NCBI GenBank assembly: GCA_022340715.1
Contig: JAJDNK010000033.1
Location: 16,907 to 80,906 of the forward strand
Reading direction: 5' to 3'
DNA from: a bacterium BMS3Abin03
Lineage (GTDB): Bacteria; Bacteroidota; Ignavibacteria; Ignavibacteriales; Ignavibacteriaceae
DNA length: 64,000 nt
Numbering within the stretch: position 1 is the stretch's first letter; every line of letters starts with the position of its first letter. The notes below the pieces were generated by a model. That model worked only from the letters and a program-made list of their open reading frames with translations. It was not told the DNA's origin and searched no databases. Positions 9,002-17,591 of this stretch are shown piece after piece. A program made the position numbers and the translations under genes.

Positions 9002-9748
9002 ATGGTAGTAATAAAAGATTTACATAAATCGTTTGAAAACCAGGTTGTACTTAATGGTATTTCTATGCATGTTGAGAATGCACAAAACATGGTTGTATTC
9101 GGCAGAAGCGGTACGGGTAAAAGTGTTCTGTTAAAATGTCTTATTCGCCTGATGGAACCTGATGCCGGCGAAGTTACAATTGACGGTAAAGATGTTCTTA
9201 GCTTGAATCTGAAAGAACTTAACATATTAAGAAAAGATGTTGGTTTTTTATTTCAAGGTGCAGCGCTATATGATTCTATGAGTGTGAGAGAAAATCTTGA
9301 ATTCCCGTTAATACGAAATTTTGAGTATACTCAGGGGAAGATTGATGAAAAAGTTAGTGAGGTGCTTGAGGCGGTGTCCTTGGAAGGTGAGATCGATAAA
9401 ATGCCATCGGAACTTTCCGGTGGTATGAGAAAAAGAATTGGTCTTGCGAGATCAATAATTACAAAACCTAAATTAATGCTTTATGATGAACCGACTACAG
9501 GACTTGATCCGATCACTGCAAAAGAGATTAGCAGTTTAATATTAGATTTACAGAATGCTTATAAAATGACATCTATAGTAGTTACGCATGATCTTCTCTG
9601 TGCAAAAATAATAGCAGATAGAGCAATAGTTCTAAAAAAAGGGCATATTCATAGTGAAGGAACAATAGAGGAATTATTATCCGATAAAGATCCATTTTTG
9701 GTAGACTTCTTCAGTGATGAAGTAATAAACAAAAACGGGAGAGACTGA
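9002..9748 (+). CDS. mlaF: MlaF-type ABC transporter ATP-binding protein
   Basis: 248 aa. Walker A is GRSGTGKS (34-41), the signature LSGGMRKR (138-145), and Walker B LMLYDEPTTGLDP (158-170). The H-loop His follows in VVTHDL. GGMRKR, instead of GGQRQR, is the form seen in the Mla/Mkl/TGD3 group. It energises lipid transport with MlaE and MlaD. Its stop overlaps the mlaD start (TGATG at 9746-9750). Confidence 0.95.
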   Translation: MVVIKDLHKSFENQVVLNGISMHVENAQNMVVFGRSGTGKSVLLKCLIRLMEPDAGEVTIDGKDVLSLNLKELNILRKDVGFLFQGAALYDSMSVRENLEFPLIRNFEYTQGKIDEKVSEVLEAVSLEGEIDKMPSELSGGMRKRIGLARSIITKPKLMLYDEPTTGLDPITAKEISSLILDLQNAYKMTSIVVTHDLLCAKIIADRAIVLKKGHIHSEGTIEELLSDKDPFLVDFFSDEVINKNGRD

Positions 9749-10779
9749 TGGCTAACAATTTAAGCGGCGCAAAACTCGGAATTTTTATTTTTCTCGGCAG
9801 TGTATTGCTTATTGTCGGGATATTTGTGCTTGGCAATAAAGAGGCATTATTTAAATCTACTTTTACTGTTAAAGCATTTTTTCAAAATGTGGAAGGACTA
9901 AGAGATGGTGCACCTGTAAGACTAAGTGGTGTTGATGTAGGCGCTGTGAAATCAATTCGTATTATCGGCGACCAGGCAAGCACAATCGAAGTTTCAATGA
10001 GACTTCTTTCAGATGTAGCCAGGTTTATCAGGAAAGATACGGAAGCAGGAATAGAAACCGAGGGACTTGTGGGTTATAAGTTTGTTGCGTTGTATATCAA
10101 GGAAAGTGAAGCAGAACACGTTGAAGATGGAGGAACAATCCTTGCGAAAGAACCGGTAAGTTTTGCAGATGTAATTGAAGAGACACAGGGAATTATGTCT
10201 TACACAAAGGAGATGACACAAAATCTTTCAGAGATTGTGTCTAAAATAAACAGAGGTGAAGGCACTTTAGGAAAAATACTTAATGACGATGCGCTTTATT
10301 ATACTACGACTGTATTGACAAAATCAGCAAGCATTAGCCTTGATTCAATTACTTCTGATTTACGCAATGTAGTTGCTGTTTTCAAGAATTTGGGTGGTGG
10401 ATTGAACGAAGCCGTTACTAAGATTAATAGAACCGTTGAAAATGTTGATTCTGTTATAGTAAATGTGAAAGAAGGCAAAGGTGCCCTTGGTTCTCTGCTT
10501 GCAGAAGGGAATTCCGATGATACTGCAATAACTGCAATCATTAATGATATCAGGGAAATTACACGTGAAGGAAAGCTCGCTGCAGGTAAATTAAATGAAA
10601 ACATGGAAGCGCTAAAACATAACTGGTTATTCAAGAGTTATTTTGAAGATCGCGGTTACTGGGATGCACCGCAATACGAAAATGAAATAGATAAAAAAAC
10701 AAAAGAACTGAATGAAAAAATTCAGATTCTTGAAGACAAGATCAATGAATTAAAATCCTTAGACGAAAATCAACAATAA
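9748..10779 (+). CDS. mlaD: MlaD/MCE-family periplasmic lipid-binding protein
   Basis: 343 aa. One N-terminal membrane anchor spans about residues 10-28, and an MCE domain about 36-115 contains VEGLRDGAPVRLSGVDVGAV, the MCE hallmark. A long helical C-terminal region, charged and coiled-coil-like near residues 305-343, is also present. MCE proteins form hexameric rings that shuttle lipids across the periplasm. It is longer than E. coli MlaD (183 aa) and has the tail typical of single-MCE proteins in Bacteroidota. It is the last gene of the mlaEFD operon. Confidence 0.93.
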   Translation: MANNLSGAKLGIFIFLGSVLLIVGIFVLGNKEALFKSTFTVKAFFQNVEGLRDGAPVRLSGVDVGAVKSIRIIGDQASTIEVSMRLLSDVARFIRKDTEAGIETEGLVGYKFVALYIKESEAEHVEDGGTILAKEPVSFADVIEETQGIMSYTKEMTQNLSEIVSKINRGEGTLGKILNDDALYYTTTVLTKSASISLDSITSDLRNVVAVFKNLGGGLNEAVTKINRTVENVDSVIVNVKEGKGALGSLLAEGNSDDTAITAIINDIREITREGKLAAGKLNENMEALKHNWLFKSYFEDRGYWDAPQYENEIDKKTKELNEKIQILEDKINELKSLDENQQ

Positions 10780-10799
10780 TTTTTTATTAGTTAAAAAGC

Positions 10800-10830
10800 T
10801 TGACATAAAAACCAAAATACCATAAATTGT
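10800..10830 (+). promoter_or_regulatory. Candidate promoter for the SpoVG-like gene
   Basis: TTGACA at 10800-10805 is followed 16 nt later by ATAAAT (10822-10827). The same stretch also carries TAAATTGT (10823-10830), close to the Bacteroidota -7 element TAnnTTTG. It lies 40-70 nt upstream of the ATG. Visual match only. Confidence 0.35.
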
Positions 10831-10868
10831 CTTTCGAATCATTTCATTAACTAATTGGAGGAACACCA

Positions 10869-11120
10869 ATGAAAATCATTCGTATCAACCCACTAAAAAA
10901 CGATTCCGGTGGAAAAACTGCAGCCTTCTTCGATATCGAGACTAATGATGGAATTATCATCAAAGGTTTCCGGATTGTGAATGGTGCCAATGGATTATTT
11001 GTTTCTGCTCCCAACGATAAAGGTAAGGATGGCAAATATTATGATAATGTTATCCTGCCTAATGAGATGAAAAGCGAGGTTGAGAAACAGGCAATTGAAG
11101 AATATAACAAGCTAAGCTGA
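10869..11120 (+). CDS. SpoVG-family small nucleic-acid-binding protein
   Basis: 83 aa. The pattern IKGFRIVNGANGLFVSAPNDKGKDGKYYDNV closely follows the SpoVG family ([24 protein letters not shown] in Firmicutes), including the short C-terminal helix EEYNKL. In Firmicutes and spirochetes SpoVG proteins bind DNA and RNA and act as site-specific regulators; the role in non-sporulating Bacteroidota-like bacteria is not established. ATG 10869 is preceded at 8-nt spacing by a strong GGAGG (10857-10861). It has its own candidate promoter and a downstream hairpin, so it appears monocistronic. Confidence 0.85.
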   Translation: MKIIRINPLKNDSGGKTAAFFDIETNDGIIIKGFRIVNGANGLFVSAPNDKGKDGKYYDNVILPNEMKSEVEKQAIEEYNKLS

Positions 11121-11126
11121 GCCTGT

Positions 11127-11155
11127 AGAAAATCCAACAGGGGATTGGATTTTCT
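11127..11155 (+). terminator. Perfect hairpin after the SpoVG-like gene
   Basis: AGAAAATCCAA (11127-11137) pairs perfectly with TTGGATTTTCT (11145-11155) around a 7-nt loop CAGGGGA. It begins 7 nt after the stop. There is no clean U tract after the stem (CAAATGAAATTTTT), so it may be a terminator using the T-rich stem arm, or an mRNA 3'-end stabiliser. Confidence 0.6.
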
Positions 11156-11252
11156 CAAATGAAATTTTTGAAAGAATATATTCGGTTATTATATTCAAAA
11201 CAACTTTTTATTACTTAGATTCTAAATTTTATTCAAATTTCAGCTAGCAATT

Positions 11253-11915
11253 ATGGACGAAACCATTTTTTCAAAAGTTGACGATTATTTAATTGATTTA
11301 TTTTCTCTCGATGATGATGTTTTAAAGAGGGTGAGAGAATCTATTAAAGAAAATGAAATGCCGGAAATTTCTGTGTCTGCAAACCAGGGACAGTTTTTAT
11401 ATATGATGGCTAAACTGTGTAATGCAAAGCAAATATTAGAAATAGGAGCGCTCGGTGGTTACAGCACAATCTGGCTAGCACGAGCTTTGGATGGAAATGG
11501 AAAACTTACCTCAATCGAGCTTGAACTGAAACATGCCGAAGTTGCTAAGGAAAATATTGCACGGGCTGGTTTATCAGATAAAGTAGAAATCTTAGTTGGG
11601 GATGCTTTAAAAATCCTTCCTGAATTAGTAAAAGATAAAATGCTAACCGATTTGATTTTTATCGATGCGGAAAAAACTCAGTATGTTTCTTATTTTAATT
11701 ATGCAGTGAAACTTGCGAAGAAGGGAACAGTTATCATTGCCGATAATGTTATTCGTGAAGGACAAATTCTGGAAGAAAACAGCTCTGATGAAATGGTAAA
11801 CGGAGCAAAAAAATACAACGAAATGTTATCGAAAAGCGATAAGGTTATCACTTCTATCGTTCAGCAAGTGGGAAAGAAAGCATACGACGGCATGGCAATA
11901 TCTATTGTAAAATAG
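11253..11915 (+). CDS. Class I SAM-dependent O-methyltransferase (catechol/caffeoyl-CoA OMT-like)
   Basis: 220 aa. SAM-binding motif I reads QILEIGALGGYSTIWLARAL around residues 61-80. The motif SIELELKHAEVAKENI follows, then the metal-binding Asp region LIFIDAEKTQY and TVIIADNVIREGQI, typical of the cation-dependent O-methyltransferase family 3 fold. It would methylate a hydroxyl on a small aromatic or related compound in the cytoplasm; the substrate is unknown. It stands alone between the SpoVG-like gene and uvrA, and has no evident functional partner here. Confidence 0.9.
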   Translation: MDETIFSKVDDYLIDLFSLDDDVLKRVRESIKENEMPEISVSANQGQFLYMMAKLCNAKQILEIGALGGYSTIWLARALDGNGKLTSIELELKHAEVAKENIARAGLSDKVEILVGDALKILPELVKDKMLTDLIFIDAEKTQYVSYFNYAVKLAKKGTVIIADNVIREGQILEENSSDEMVNGAKKYNEMLSKSDKVITSIVQQVGKKAYDGMAISIVK

Positions 11916-11923
11916 GGGATTTT

Positions 11924-11953
11924 ATGCAAAAAGATCTATCTTTTGATCTGCAT
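11924..11953 (+). other. Imperfect hairpin after the O-methyltransferase gene
   Basis: ATGC (11924-11927) and AGATC pair with GATCT and GCAT (11950-11953), with a 4-nt A bulge and an 8-nt loop. It lies 8 nt past the stop without a U tract. A possible weak terminator; low certainty. Confidence 0.3.
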
Positions 11954-12075
11954 TAAGCAAACTGGTTTACTACCTGATTTATAAACACTTCATTACAATA
12001 TAATTCATTAAATTAAAAGTTCGAATTTTTAAGAGTCAATTCGAAGCAAAATAAAGTTTTTAATGTTTAATAGTA

Positions 12076-14871
12076 ATGCCCCAACGGAAAATAAATAACA
12101 ATAACAAGAAAATAATTGTTAAAGGCGCACGCGAACACAATCTAAAAAACCTCAATTTTGAGATTCCCCGGAATAAACTGGTTGTATTTACAGGCGTAAG
12201 CGGAAGCGGCAAATCTTCTCTTGTCTTTGATACAATTTATGCAGAAGGACAAAGAAGATACGTTGAAAGTCTTTCGTCATATGCAAGGCAGTTCCTCGAG
12301 AGGATGAACAAACCGGATGTTGATTTCATCCAGGGAATTAGTCCTGCAGTTGCAATCGAGCAGAAGAAAGGCTCCCGTAATTCACGTTCAACAGTTGGAA
12401 CTACAACAGAGATTTATGACTATCTTCGTCTTCTGTGGTCAAGAATAGGAAAAACCATTTGCTTTGAGTGCGGTAAGGTTGTAAAGAAAGATGATACGGG
12501 AACAGTTTCCGATTGGCTGGAAACTCAACCGGACGGAACAAAATTCTATTTGGGTTTTCCTTTATACGAACACGAGGGGCATTCAGTTAGAGAAGAGATC
12601 GATTTAATAAAGAAACGGGGATTCTTCAGAGTTTTTTACAAAGGTAAGCTAATCGATCTCAATGAAGAAAAATTTCTTCCCAAGGAGAAAAAAGGAATAA
12701 ACGTAATTGTAGAGAGACTAAAAGTTCCAAAAGGGAGAGTAAGAGAAAAATTATCCGACTCTTTTGAAGTAACTTTTAAGGAAGGTGAAGAAAGACTTGT
12801 TTTAATTAATGCGGAAACCAATGAAGTAAAAGAATTCAACAAGTATTATGAATGCTGTGGTATAAGATACGAAGAACCCGAACCGAGATTCTTTTCTTTT
12901 AATAATCCTTTCGGAGCCTGCCCTGTTTGCCAGGGATTCAGTAAGATAATCGGTATTGATATGAATCTCGTTGTTCCCGATCCTAACCTGAGTATAATGG
13001 ATGGGGCAATTGCCCCTTTCAGATCAGCAAAGTATAGTTCTAATCTTCGGGCTCTTATACAAAATGCTAAGACTTATAACATTCCGTTACATATTCCTTT
13101 TAGGAAACTTTCAGAAGAACATATCAAGTTGATCAGGAAAGGATTCGGACGTTATAAAGGAATAGATAAATTTTTTGAAGAGCTTGAATCAAAAACTTAC
13201 AAGATGCATATACGCGTTCTGCTTAGCAGATACAGGGCATATACAATCTGTACTGCATGTAAGGGTTCGCGTCTAAGAAGAGAAGCACTGCAGGTTAAAA
13301 TTAATGATAAATCGATTGATGATATTGTCCGTTTGCCGATTGAAAGATCTCTTGAGTATTTCGAGAATTTGGAATTAACTGAATATGAACAACTCGTTGC
13401 CGAAAGAATTCTGAAAGAGATAGTAAAACGACTTACATTTCTTAATAATGTCGGTATCGGTTATCTTACGATGGATAGAATAAGCAGCACACTTTCCGGT
13501 GGAGAAACTCAAAGAATTAATTTAGCAACTTCAATAGGTTCATCCTTGGTTGGGACATTATACGTACTTGATGAGCCGACAATCGGACTACATCCGCGTG
13601 ATAATTCAAAACTTATTAAGTTATTGAAAAATTTAAGAGATATCGGCAATACTGTTTTAGTAGTTGAGCACGATCCCGAAATGATGACGGAATCTGATTT
13701 GATTTTTGATATGGGACCAAGAGCAGGCAGCAATGGTGGAAATATAGTTGTTTCAGGTACAGTTGATGACATTAAAAGTAATAAGGATTCACTGACCGGT
13801 AAATATCTTTCGGGGAAGGTTAGTATTCCGTTACCTGCTAAAAGAAACAAATCAAAAACTAAAAGTATTGAAATCATCGGTGCAAGGGAAAACAACCTAC
13901 AAAATCTAAATGTTGAAATACCTTTAAATAAGTTTGTAGTCATTACAGGCGTAAGTGGTTCCGGTAAGAGTACTTTGATTCACGATATTCTTTATTCCGG
14001 TATAGCTAAAAATTTTGGAATGGCTCCTCAGCATATAGGCAGGTACAATGATATCAGGGGTATTCAGTTCATAGACGAAATTGAAATTGTGGATCAATCG
14101 CCAATTGGAAAATCTCCACGTTCAAATCCAATAAGTTATGTAAAAGCTTTTGAACACATCCGCGAATTATTTGCTTCTACTCATCAAGCTAAAGCGAGAG
14201 GTTATAAACCGGGTTACTTTTCTTTTAATGTTCCAGGCGGAAGATGCGAAACCTGTTCAGGCGATGGATATATAAAAGTTGAAATGCAGTTTCTTGCCGA
14301 TCTTTATCTTACCTGCGATGATTGTGGCGGGACGAGATTTAAGAAAGAAACAAGAGAAATAACTTATCGCGGTAAAAATCTTGTTGAGGTACTAGAAATG
14401 ACAGTTGATGAGGCATTAGTGTTTTTCAAGGGTAATGATAAAATCGTAAAATATTTACAGGTTTTGTCCGATGTAGGTCTGGATTACATAAAGCTTGGTC
14501 AACCTTCGAACACACTTTCCGGTGGAGAAGCACAACGTGTTAAGCTAGCTGCACATCTTTCTGTGCAAAGAGAGAAAAAGCATACCTTGTTCATTTTCGA
14601 TGAGCCTACAACAGGTTTACATTTTGATGATATTTCAAAATTGCTGGATTGTTTCCGATTACTTATTGAAAGAAACAACTCGGTAGTAATCATTGAACAT
14701 AATCTTGATGTCATTAAGTGTGCCGATTACATCATTGATTTGGGTCCTGAAGCTGGTGAAAAAGGCGGACAAGTAGTAGCAGTTGGAACTCCCGAAGAAA
14801 TCGTGAAAGTTGAACAATCCTGGACAGGCAAGTATCTTAAACCCTATCTTAATGGAAAAGTAAAAGCTTAG
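12076..14871 (+). CDS. uvrA: Excinuclease ABC subunit A (UvrA)
   Basis: 931 aa, full length. This is the DNA-damage-recognition ATPase of nucleotide excision repair, loading UvrB. Two ABC modules are visible: Walker A motifs GVSGSGKSS near residue 40 and GVSGSGKST near 625; signatures LSGGETQRI and LSGGEAQRV; Walker [15 protein letters not shown] and [14 protein letters not shown]. Zinc-finger cysteine pairs occur at [22 protein letters not shown] and [11 protein letters not shown] 12076 gives an N-terminus ([14 protein letters not shown]) aligned with the family. No uvrB or uvrC lies in the window. Confidence 0.98.
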   Translation: MPQRKINNNNKKIIVKGAREHNLKNLNFEIPRNKLVVFTGVSGSGKSSLVFDTIYAEGQRRYVESLSSYARQFLERMNKPDVDFIQGISPAVAIEQKKGSRNSRSTVGTTTEIYDYLRLLWSRIGKTICFECGKVVKKDDTGTVSDWLETQPDGTKFYLGFPLYEHEGHSVREEIDLIKKRGFFRVFYKGKLIDLNEEKFLPKEKKGINVIVERLKVPKGRVREKLSDSFEVTFKEGEERLVLINAETNEVKEFNKYYECCGIRYEEPEPRFFSFNNPFGACPVCQGFSKIIGIDMNLVVPDPNLSIMDGAIAPFRSAKYSSNLRALIQNAKTYNIPLHIPFRKLSEEHIKLIRKGFGRYKGIDKFFEELESKTYKMHIRVLLSRYRAYTICTACKGSRLRREALQVKINDKSIDDIVRLPIERSLEYFENLELTEYEQLVAERILKEIVKRLTFLNNVGIGYLTMDRISSTLSGGETQRINLATSIGSSLVGTLYVLDEPTIGLHPRDNSKLIKLLKNLRDIGNTVLVVEHDPEMMTESDLIFDMGPRAGSNGGNIVVSGTVDDIKSNKDSLTGKYLSGKVSIPLPAKRNKSKTKSIEIIGARENNLQNLNVEIPLNKFVVITGVSGSGKSTLIHDILYSGIAKNFGMAPQHIGRYNDIRGIQFIDEIEIVDQSPIGKSPRSNPISYVKAFEHIRELFASTHQAKARGYKPGYFSFNVPGGRCETCSGDGYIKVEMQFLADLYLTCDDCGGTRFKKETREITYRGKNLVEVLEMTVDEALVFFKGNDKIVKYLQVLSDVGLDYIKLGQPSNTLSGGEAQRVKLAAHLSVQREKKHTLFIFDEPTTGLHFDDISKLLDCFRLLIERNNSVVIIEHNLDVIKCADYIIDLGPEAGEKGGQVVAVGTPEEIVKVEQSWTGKYLKPYLNGKVKA

Positions 14872-14966
14872 TTTTCATATTGTTTCGGATTCGAATCTCA
14901 AATTTTCCTTGTTATAATATCGTTAATTTTATTAGATTCTTGTATCCATAAAAATTTTTTTTGCAT

Positions 14967-16478
14967 ATGAGATTACTATTAGTCAATCCAAGCAGAGGTA
15001 AAAATGCCAAGGGAGATTTTTGGGATTTTAACTTCGAAAAAAGAGTGCTGGGTCAAACCAGCCTGATTCCACTTTCTTTACCAACCATAGCTGGATTATC
15101 GCCTGAAGATGTTGAAACTACAATTGTCGATGAAAAAGTTGAAGAAATAGATTTTGATGAAAAGGTTGATCTTGTTGGTATAGGGGCAATGACGCCCAGT
15201 ATAAAAAGAGCTTATGAGATAGCTGATGAATTCAGGGGAAGAGGTGTTCCCGTTGTCATTGGCGGAATTCATGCATCTGTTCTGCCTGATGAAGCGATAA
15301 AACGTGCAGATAGTGTCGTTATAGGAGAAGCCGAATATTCGTGGCCTAATGTTTTGGATGATTATAAAAATGGAACGATGAAAAAATTTTACCGTTTTGA
15401 TCGTTATCCGAATCTGGAAGATGTTCCCGTTCCTCGTCACGATTTGCTTAAGAGCGACAGGTACGTAATAAACCAGGTACAAACAACAAGAGGTTGTCCG
15501 TTTGATTGCGAGTTTTGTACAGTCAAGGCTTTTTCAGGGAAAGAATTCAGGCTTAAAAAAATTGACCAGGTATTAAGAGAAATCGAAGCATTAACACCAC
15601 ACTATAAGTTAAATGTTATGGGATACGATCTAAAATTACCCAAAACGTTACTTTTTGCCGATGATAATCTGATCGGTAATAAAAGTCATGCAAGAAAATT
15701 GTTTAATGCTTTAATCCCGCTTAGAATTTCCGACTGGTATTGCCAGTCATCAATTAATCTTGGAAGAGATAAAGAACTACTCGCGTTAATGAGAGAAGCC
15801 GGATGCCAGACGGTAATGATCGGTATTGAGAGCGTTGTGCAAAACAGTCTTAATGCAATGGAAAAGAAAATCAATAAGGTTGATGAATATTACGAGTGCA
15901 TTGATAATATTCAATCTGCCGGTATTAAAGTTCTTGGCTCATTTGTATTGGGGAATGATGCTGAAGATGATTCAATTTTTGAAAAGACGGTGAAGTTTAT
16001 ACGCGATACAAATATGATTTACAGTATGATAAATATTCTTACACCGTTGCCCGGTACGCGTCTTTATGAACGGTTCGAACATGAAGGAAGAATTCTCCAC
16101 AAGGATTGGGAACACTATAGTCTTGAATCGGTTTGCTTCAAGCCAAAGCAAATGTCGCCAGATACTTTATTAGAAGGTCGTCGTTGGGTTTACCAGCAAG
16201 TATATTCGCTACCGGATATACACGAGAGATATGAGAATTTCTTAAAACAAAAAGACAATTTGGAAGTTAAAGGTTTTGAAGAATCATTTACTAAAATGCC
16301 TTTGTCTGATAAGATATTTTCCGCAGTTATGCTGATGAAAATTCTTTACAGAGTTAATCCACAGCAAAGAAGATTTTTAATTGATATGTTGAAGCGACAT
16401 TTTGCAGGAAAGGAAACTAACCTGGGAAATACAATAGCTGCTATGAGTTTTAACGATTATACTTTACGTTTAGTATAA
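14967..16478 (+). CDS. B12-binding radical SAM protein
   Basis: 503 aa. The open frame begins at TTG 14961, but ATG 14967 yields the family-typical MRLLLVNPSRG. An N-terminal cobalamin-binding Rossmann domain (about 1-150; IGGIHASVLPDEA) is followed by the radical SAM core with CPFDCEFC (Cys177, Cys181, Cys184) that holds the 4Fe-4S cluster, then ADDNLIG and VMIGIES. The C-terminal region RRWVYQQVYSLPDIHERYENFLK resembles the DUF4070-type extension found in enzymes near the HpnP group. Members methylate or rearrange diverse substrates. No hopanoid, bacteriochlorophyll or natural-product genes are adjacent, so the substrate is unknown. Confidence 0.9.
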   Translation: MRLLLVNPSRGKNAKGDFWDFNFEKRVLGQTSLIPLSLPTIAGLSPEDVETTIVDEKVEEIDFDEKVDLVGIGAMTPSIKRAYEIADEFRGRGVPVVIGGIHASVLPDEAIKRADSVVIGEAEYSWPNVLDDYKNGTMKKFYRFDRYPNLEDVPVPRHDLLKSDRYVINQVQTTRGCPFDCEFCTVKAFSGKEFRLKKIDQVLREIEALTPHYKLNVMGYDLKLPKTLLFADDNLIGNKSHARKLFNALIPLRISDWYCQSSINLGRDKELLALMREAGCQTVMIGIESVVQNSLNAMEKKINKVDEYYECIDNIQSAGIKVLGSFVLGNDAEDDSIFEKTVKFIRDTNMIYSMINILTPLPGTRLYERFEHEGRILHKDWEHYSLESVCFKPKQMSPDTLLEGRRWVYQQVYSLPDIHERYENFLKQKDNLEVKGFEESFTKMPLSDKIFSAVMLMKILYRVNPQQRRFLIDMLKRHFAGKETNLGNTIAAMSFNDYTLRLV

Positions 16479-16492
16479 ATGCACGTTTCCAT

Positions 16493-17512
16493 TTAAACTT
16501 TTACAATTACTTTTCCAATCGTATTCCCAGATTGAAAATATTTTAATGCGTTAATCAGTTCATTAAATTGAAAAACTTTATCGATATGCGGTTTTGGTAA
16601 ATTCATTTTGAATATTTCCACAAGCATATTTCTCAATCCCTCAGGTCTATCCCATAAATAAATGAGATTAAATCCCATGATAGATCTGTTCGTATCAGAA
16701 AGTTTTAGAGGATCGATTTTGGGTCTTGTTAAATACTTATAAATCACCTTTGGATAATTTGGATAAGACGAGTGCGACATAAACTGTGCACCTCCATAAA
16801 TCATAATTCTTCCTCCCGGCGATAAAAGACTAAAACAATCTTCAAATATTTTTCCTCCGATTGATTCGAGCACGATGTTTAACTCTCTTTTTCCCAATGC
16901 TTCTTTTAATTGTTCCCTGAAATTGGAATCACGTACAATAATTCTATCGTAATGTTCTTTCTTTAGGAAATCGATTTTGTTTTTACTGCCGACAGTCCCA
17001 ATTGTATAAGCATTAAACTTTTTTGCAATTCGGTTCGCAAAAATGCCAACTCCGCCTGCAGCGCTATTTACTAGAACCGTGCTCTCTTCTTTAATATTTC
17101 CGAGTTCGACCAGTGAGTAATAAGCTGTAAGGGGTTGAACAATTTCTGCAGCGCCTTCTTCAAACGAATGATTCTCAGGTAGTTTTAATATGTATCTGTT
17201 ATTGATGTTCAGATGAGTTGTATATGCGCCAAATCTTATTGCTCCGATAATATTATCGCCCTCCTTAAATTCATTTACATTCATTCCTTTTTTTATGATT
17301 GTTCCCGAATATTCTACACCAGGAATAAAACTTTCTTTGGGTGTTGCACTGTAAAGTCCCTGAATTGCAAACAAATCGGCAAAGTTCAGTCCGATGGATT
17401 CTACTTTGATTGTTACTTCATCTTTTGCCGGATCAGGAAGCTCTTCTTCTACCAGTTTAAGATTTTTTATTGAACCAGCTTTGTTTATCCTGTAAGATTT
17501 TCGTTTAATCAT
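16493..17512 (-). CDS. Zinc-independent quinone oxidoreductase-like protein (MDR superfamily)
   Basis: 339 aa from ATG 17512; the longer open frame starts at TTG 17602 but would add 30 residues with no family match and run into the divergent gene. The GroES-like N-terminal domain includes GLNFADLFAIQGLYSATP and PGVEYSGTI. The NAD(P)H-binding Rossmann fold has VLVNSAAGGVGIFANRIAK. The form resembles VAT-1/quinone oxidoreductase proteins that lack catalytic zinc ligands. It probably reduces quinones or enones with NADPH. It is convergent with the radical SAM gene (14 nt apart) and divergent from the S46 peptidase (79 nt apart). Confidence 0.88.
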   Translation of the reverse strand: MIKRKSYRINKAGSIKNLKLVEEELPDPAKDEVTIKVESIGLNFADLFAIQGLYSATPKESFIPGVEYSGTIIKKGMNVNEFKEGDNIIGAIRFGAYTTHLNINNRYILKLPENHSFEEGAAEIVQPLTAYYSLVELGNIKEESTVLVNSAAGGVGIFANRIAKKFNAYTIGTVGSKNKIDFLKKEHYDRIIVRDSNFREQLKEALGKRELNIVLESIGGKIFEDCFSLLSPGGRIMIYGGAQFMSHSSYPNYPKVIYKYLTRPKIDPLKLSDTNRSIMGFNLIYLWDRPEGLRNMLVEIFKMNLPKPHIDKVFQFNELINALKYFQSGNTIGKVIVKV

Positions 17513-17591
17513 TATTAGTATTTTGATAAAAATTGTTCGTCTGATTAAGTTTAATTGTTTATTTCTTATAGTTAAAAATGGATTTAAAAAA

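Noticed and set aside
13509..13943. 144-codon - strand open frame inside uvrA
   Set aside because: Antisense shadow over UvrA signature and Walker B regions.
14887..14898. GATTCGAATC palindrome and nearby TATAAT between uvrA and the radical SAM gene
   Set aside because: The 10-bp palindrome is a single occurrence and no matching -35 or -33 element precedes the TATAAT, so neither an operator nor a promoter can be supported.
15096..15482. 128-codon - strand open frame inside the radical SAM gene
   Set aside because: Antisense shadow; the + strand protein has complete conserved motifs across this stretch.
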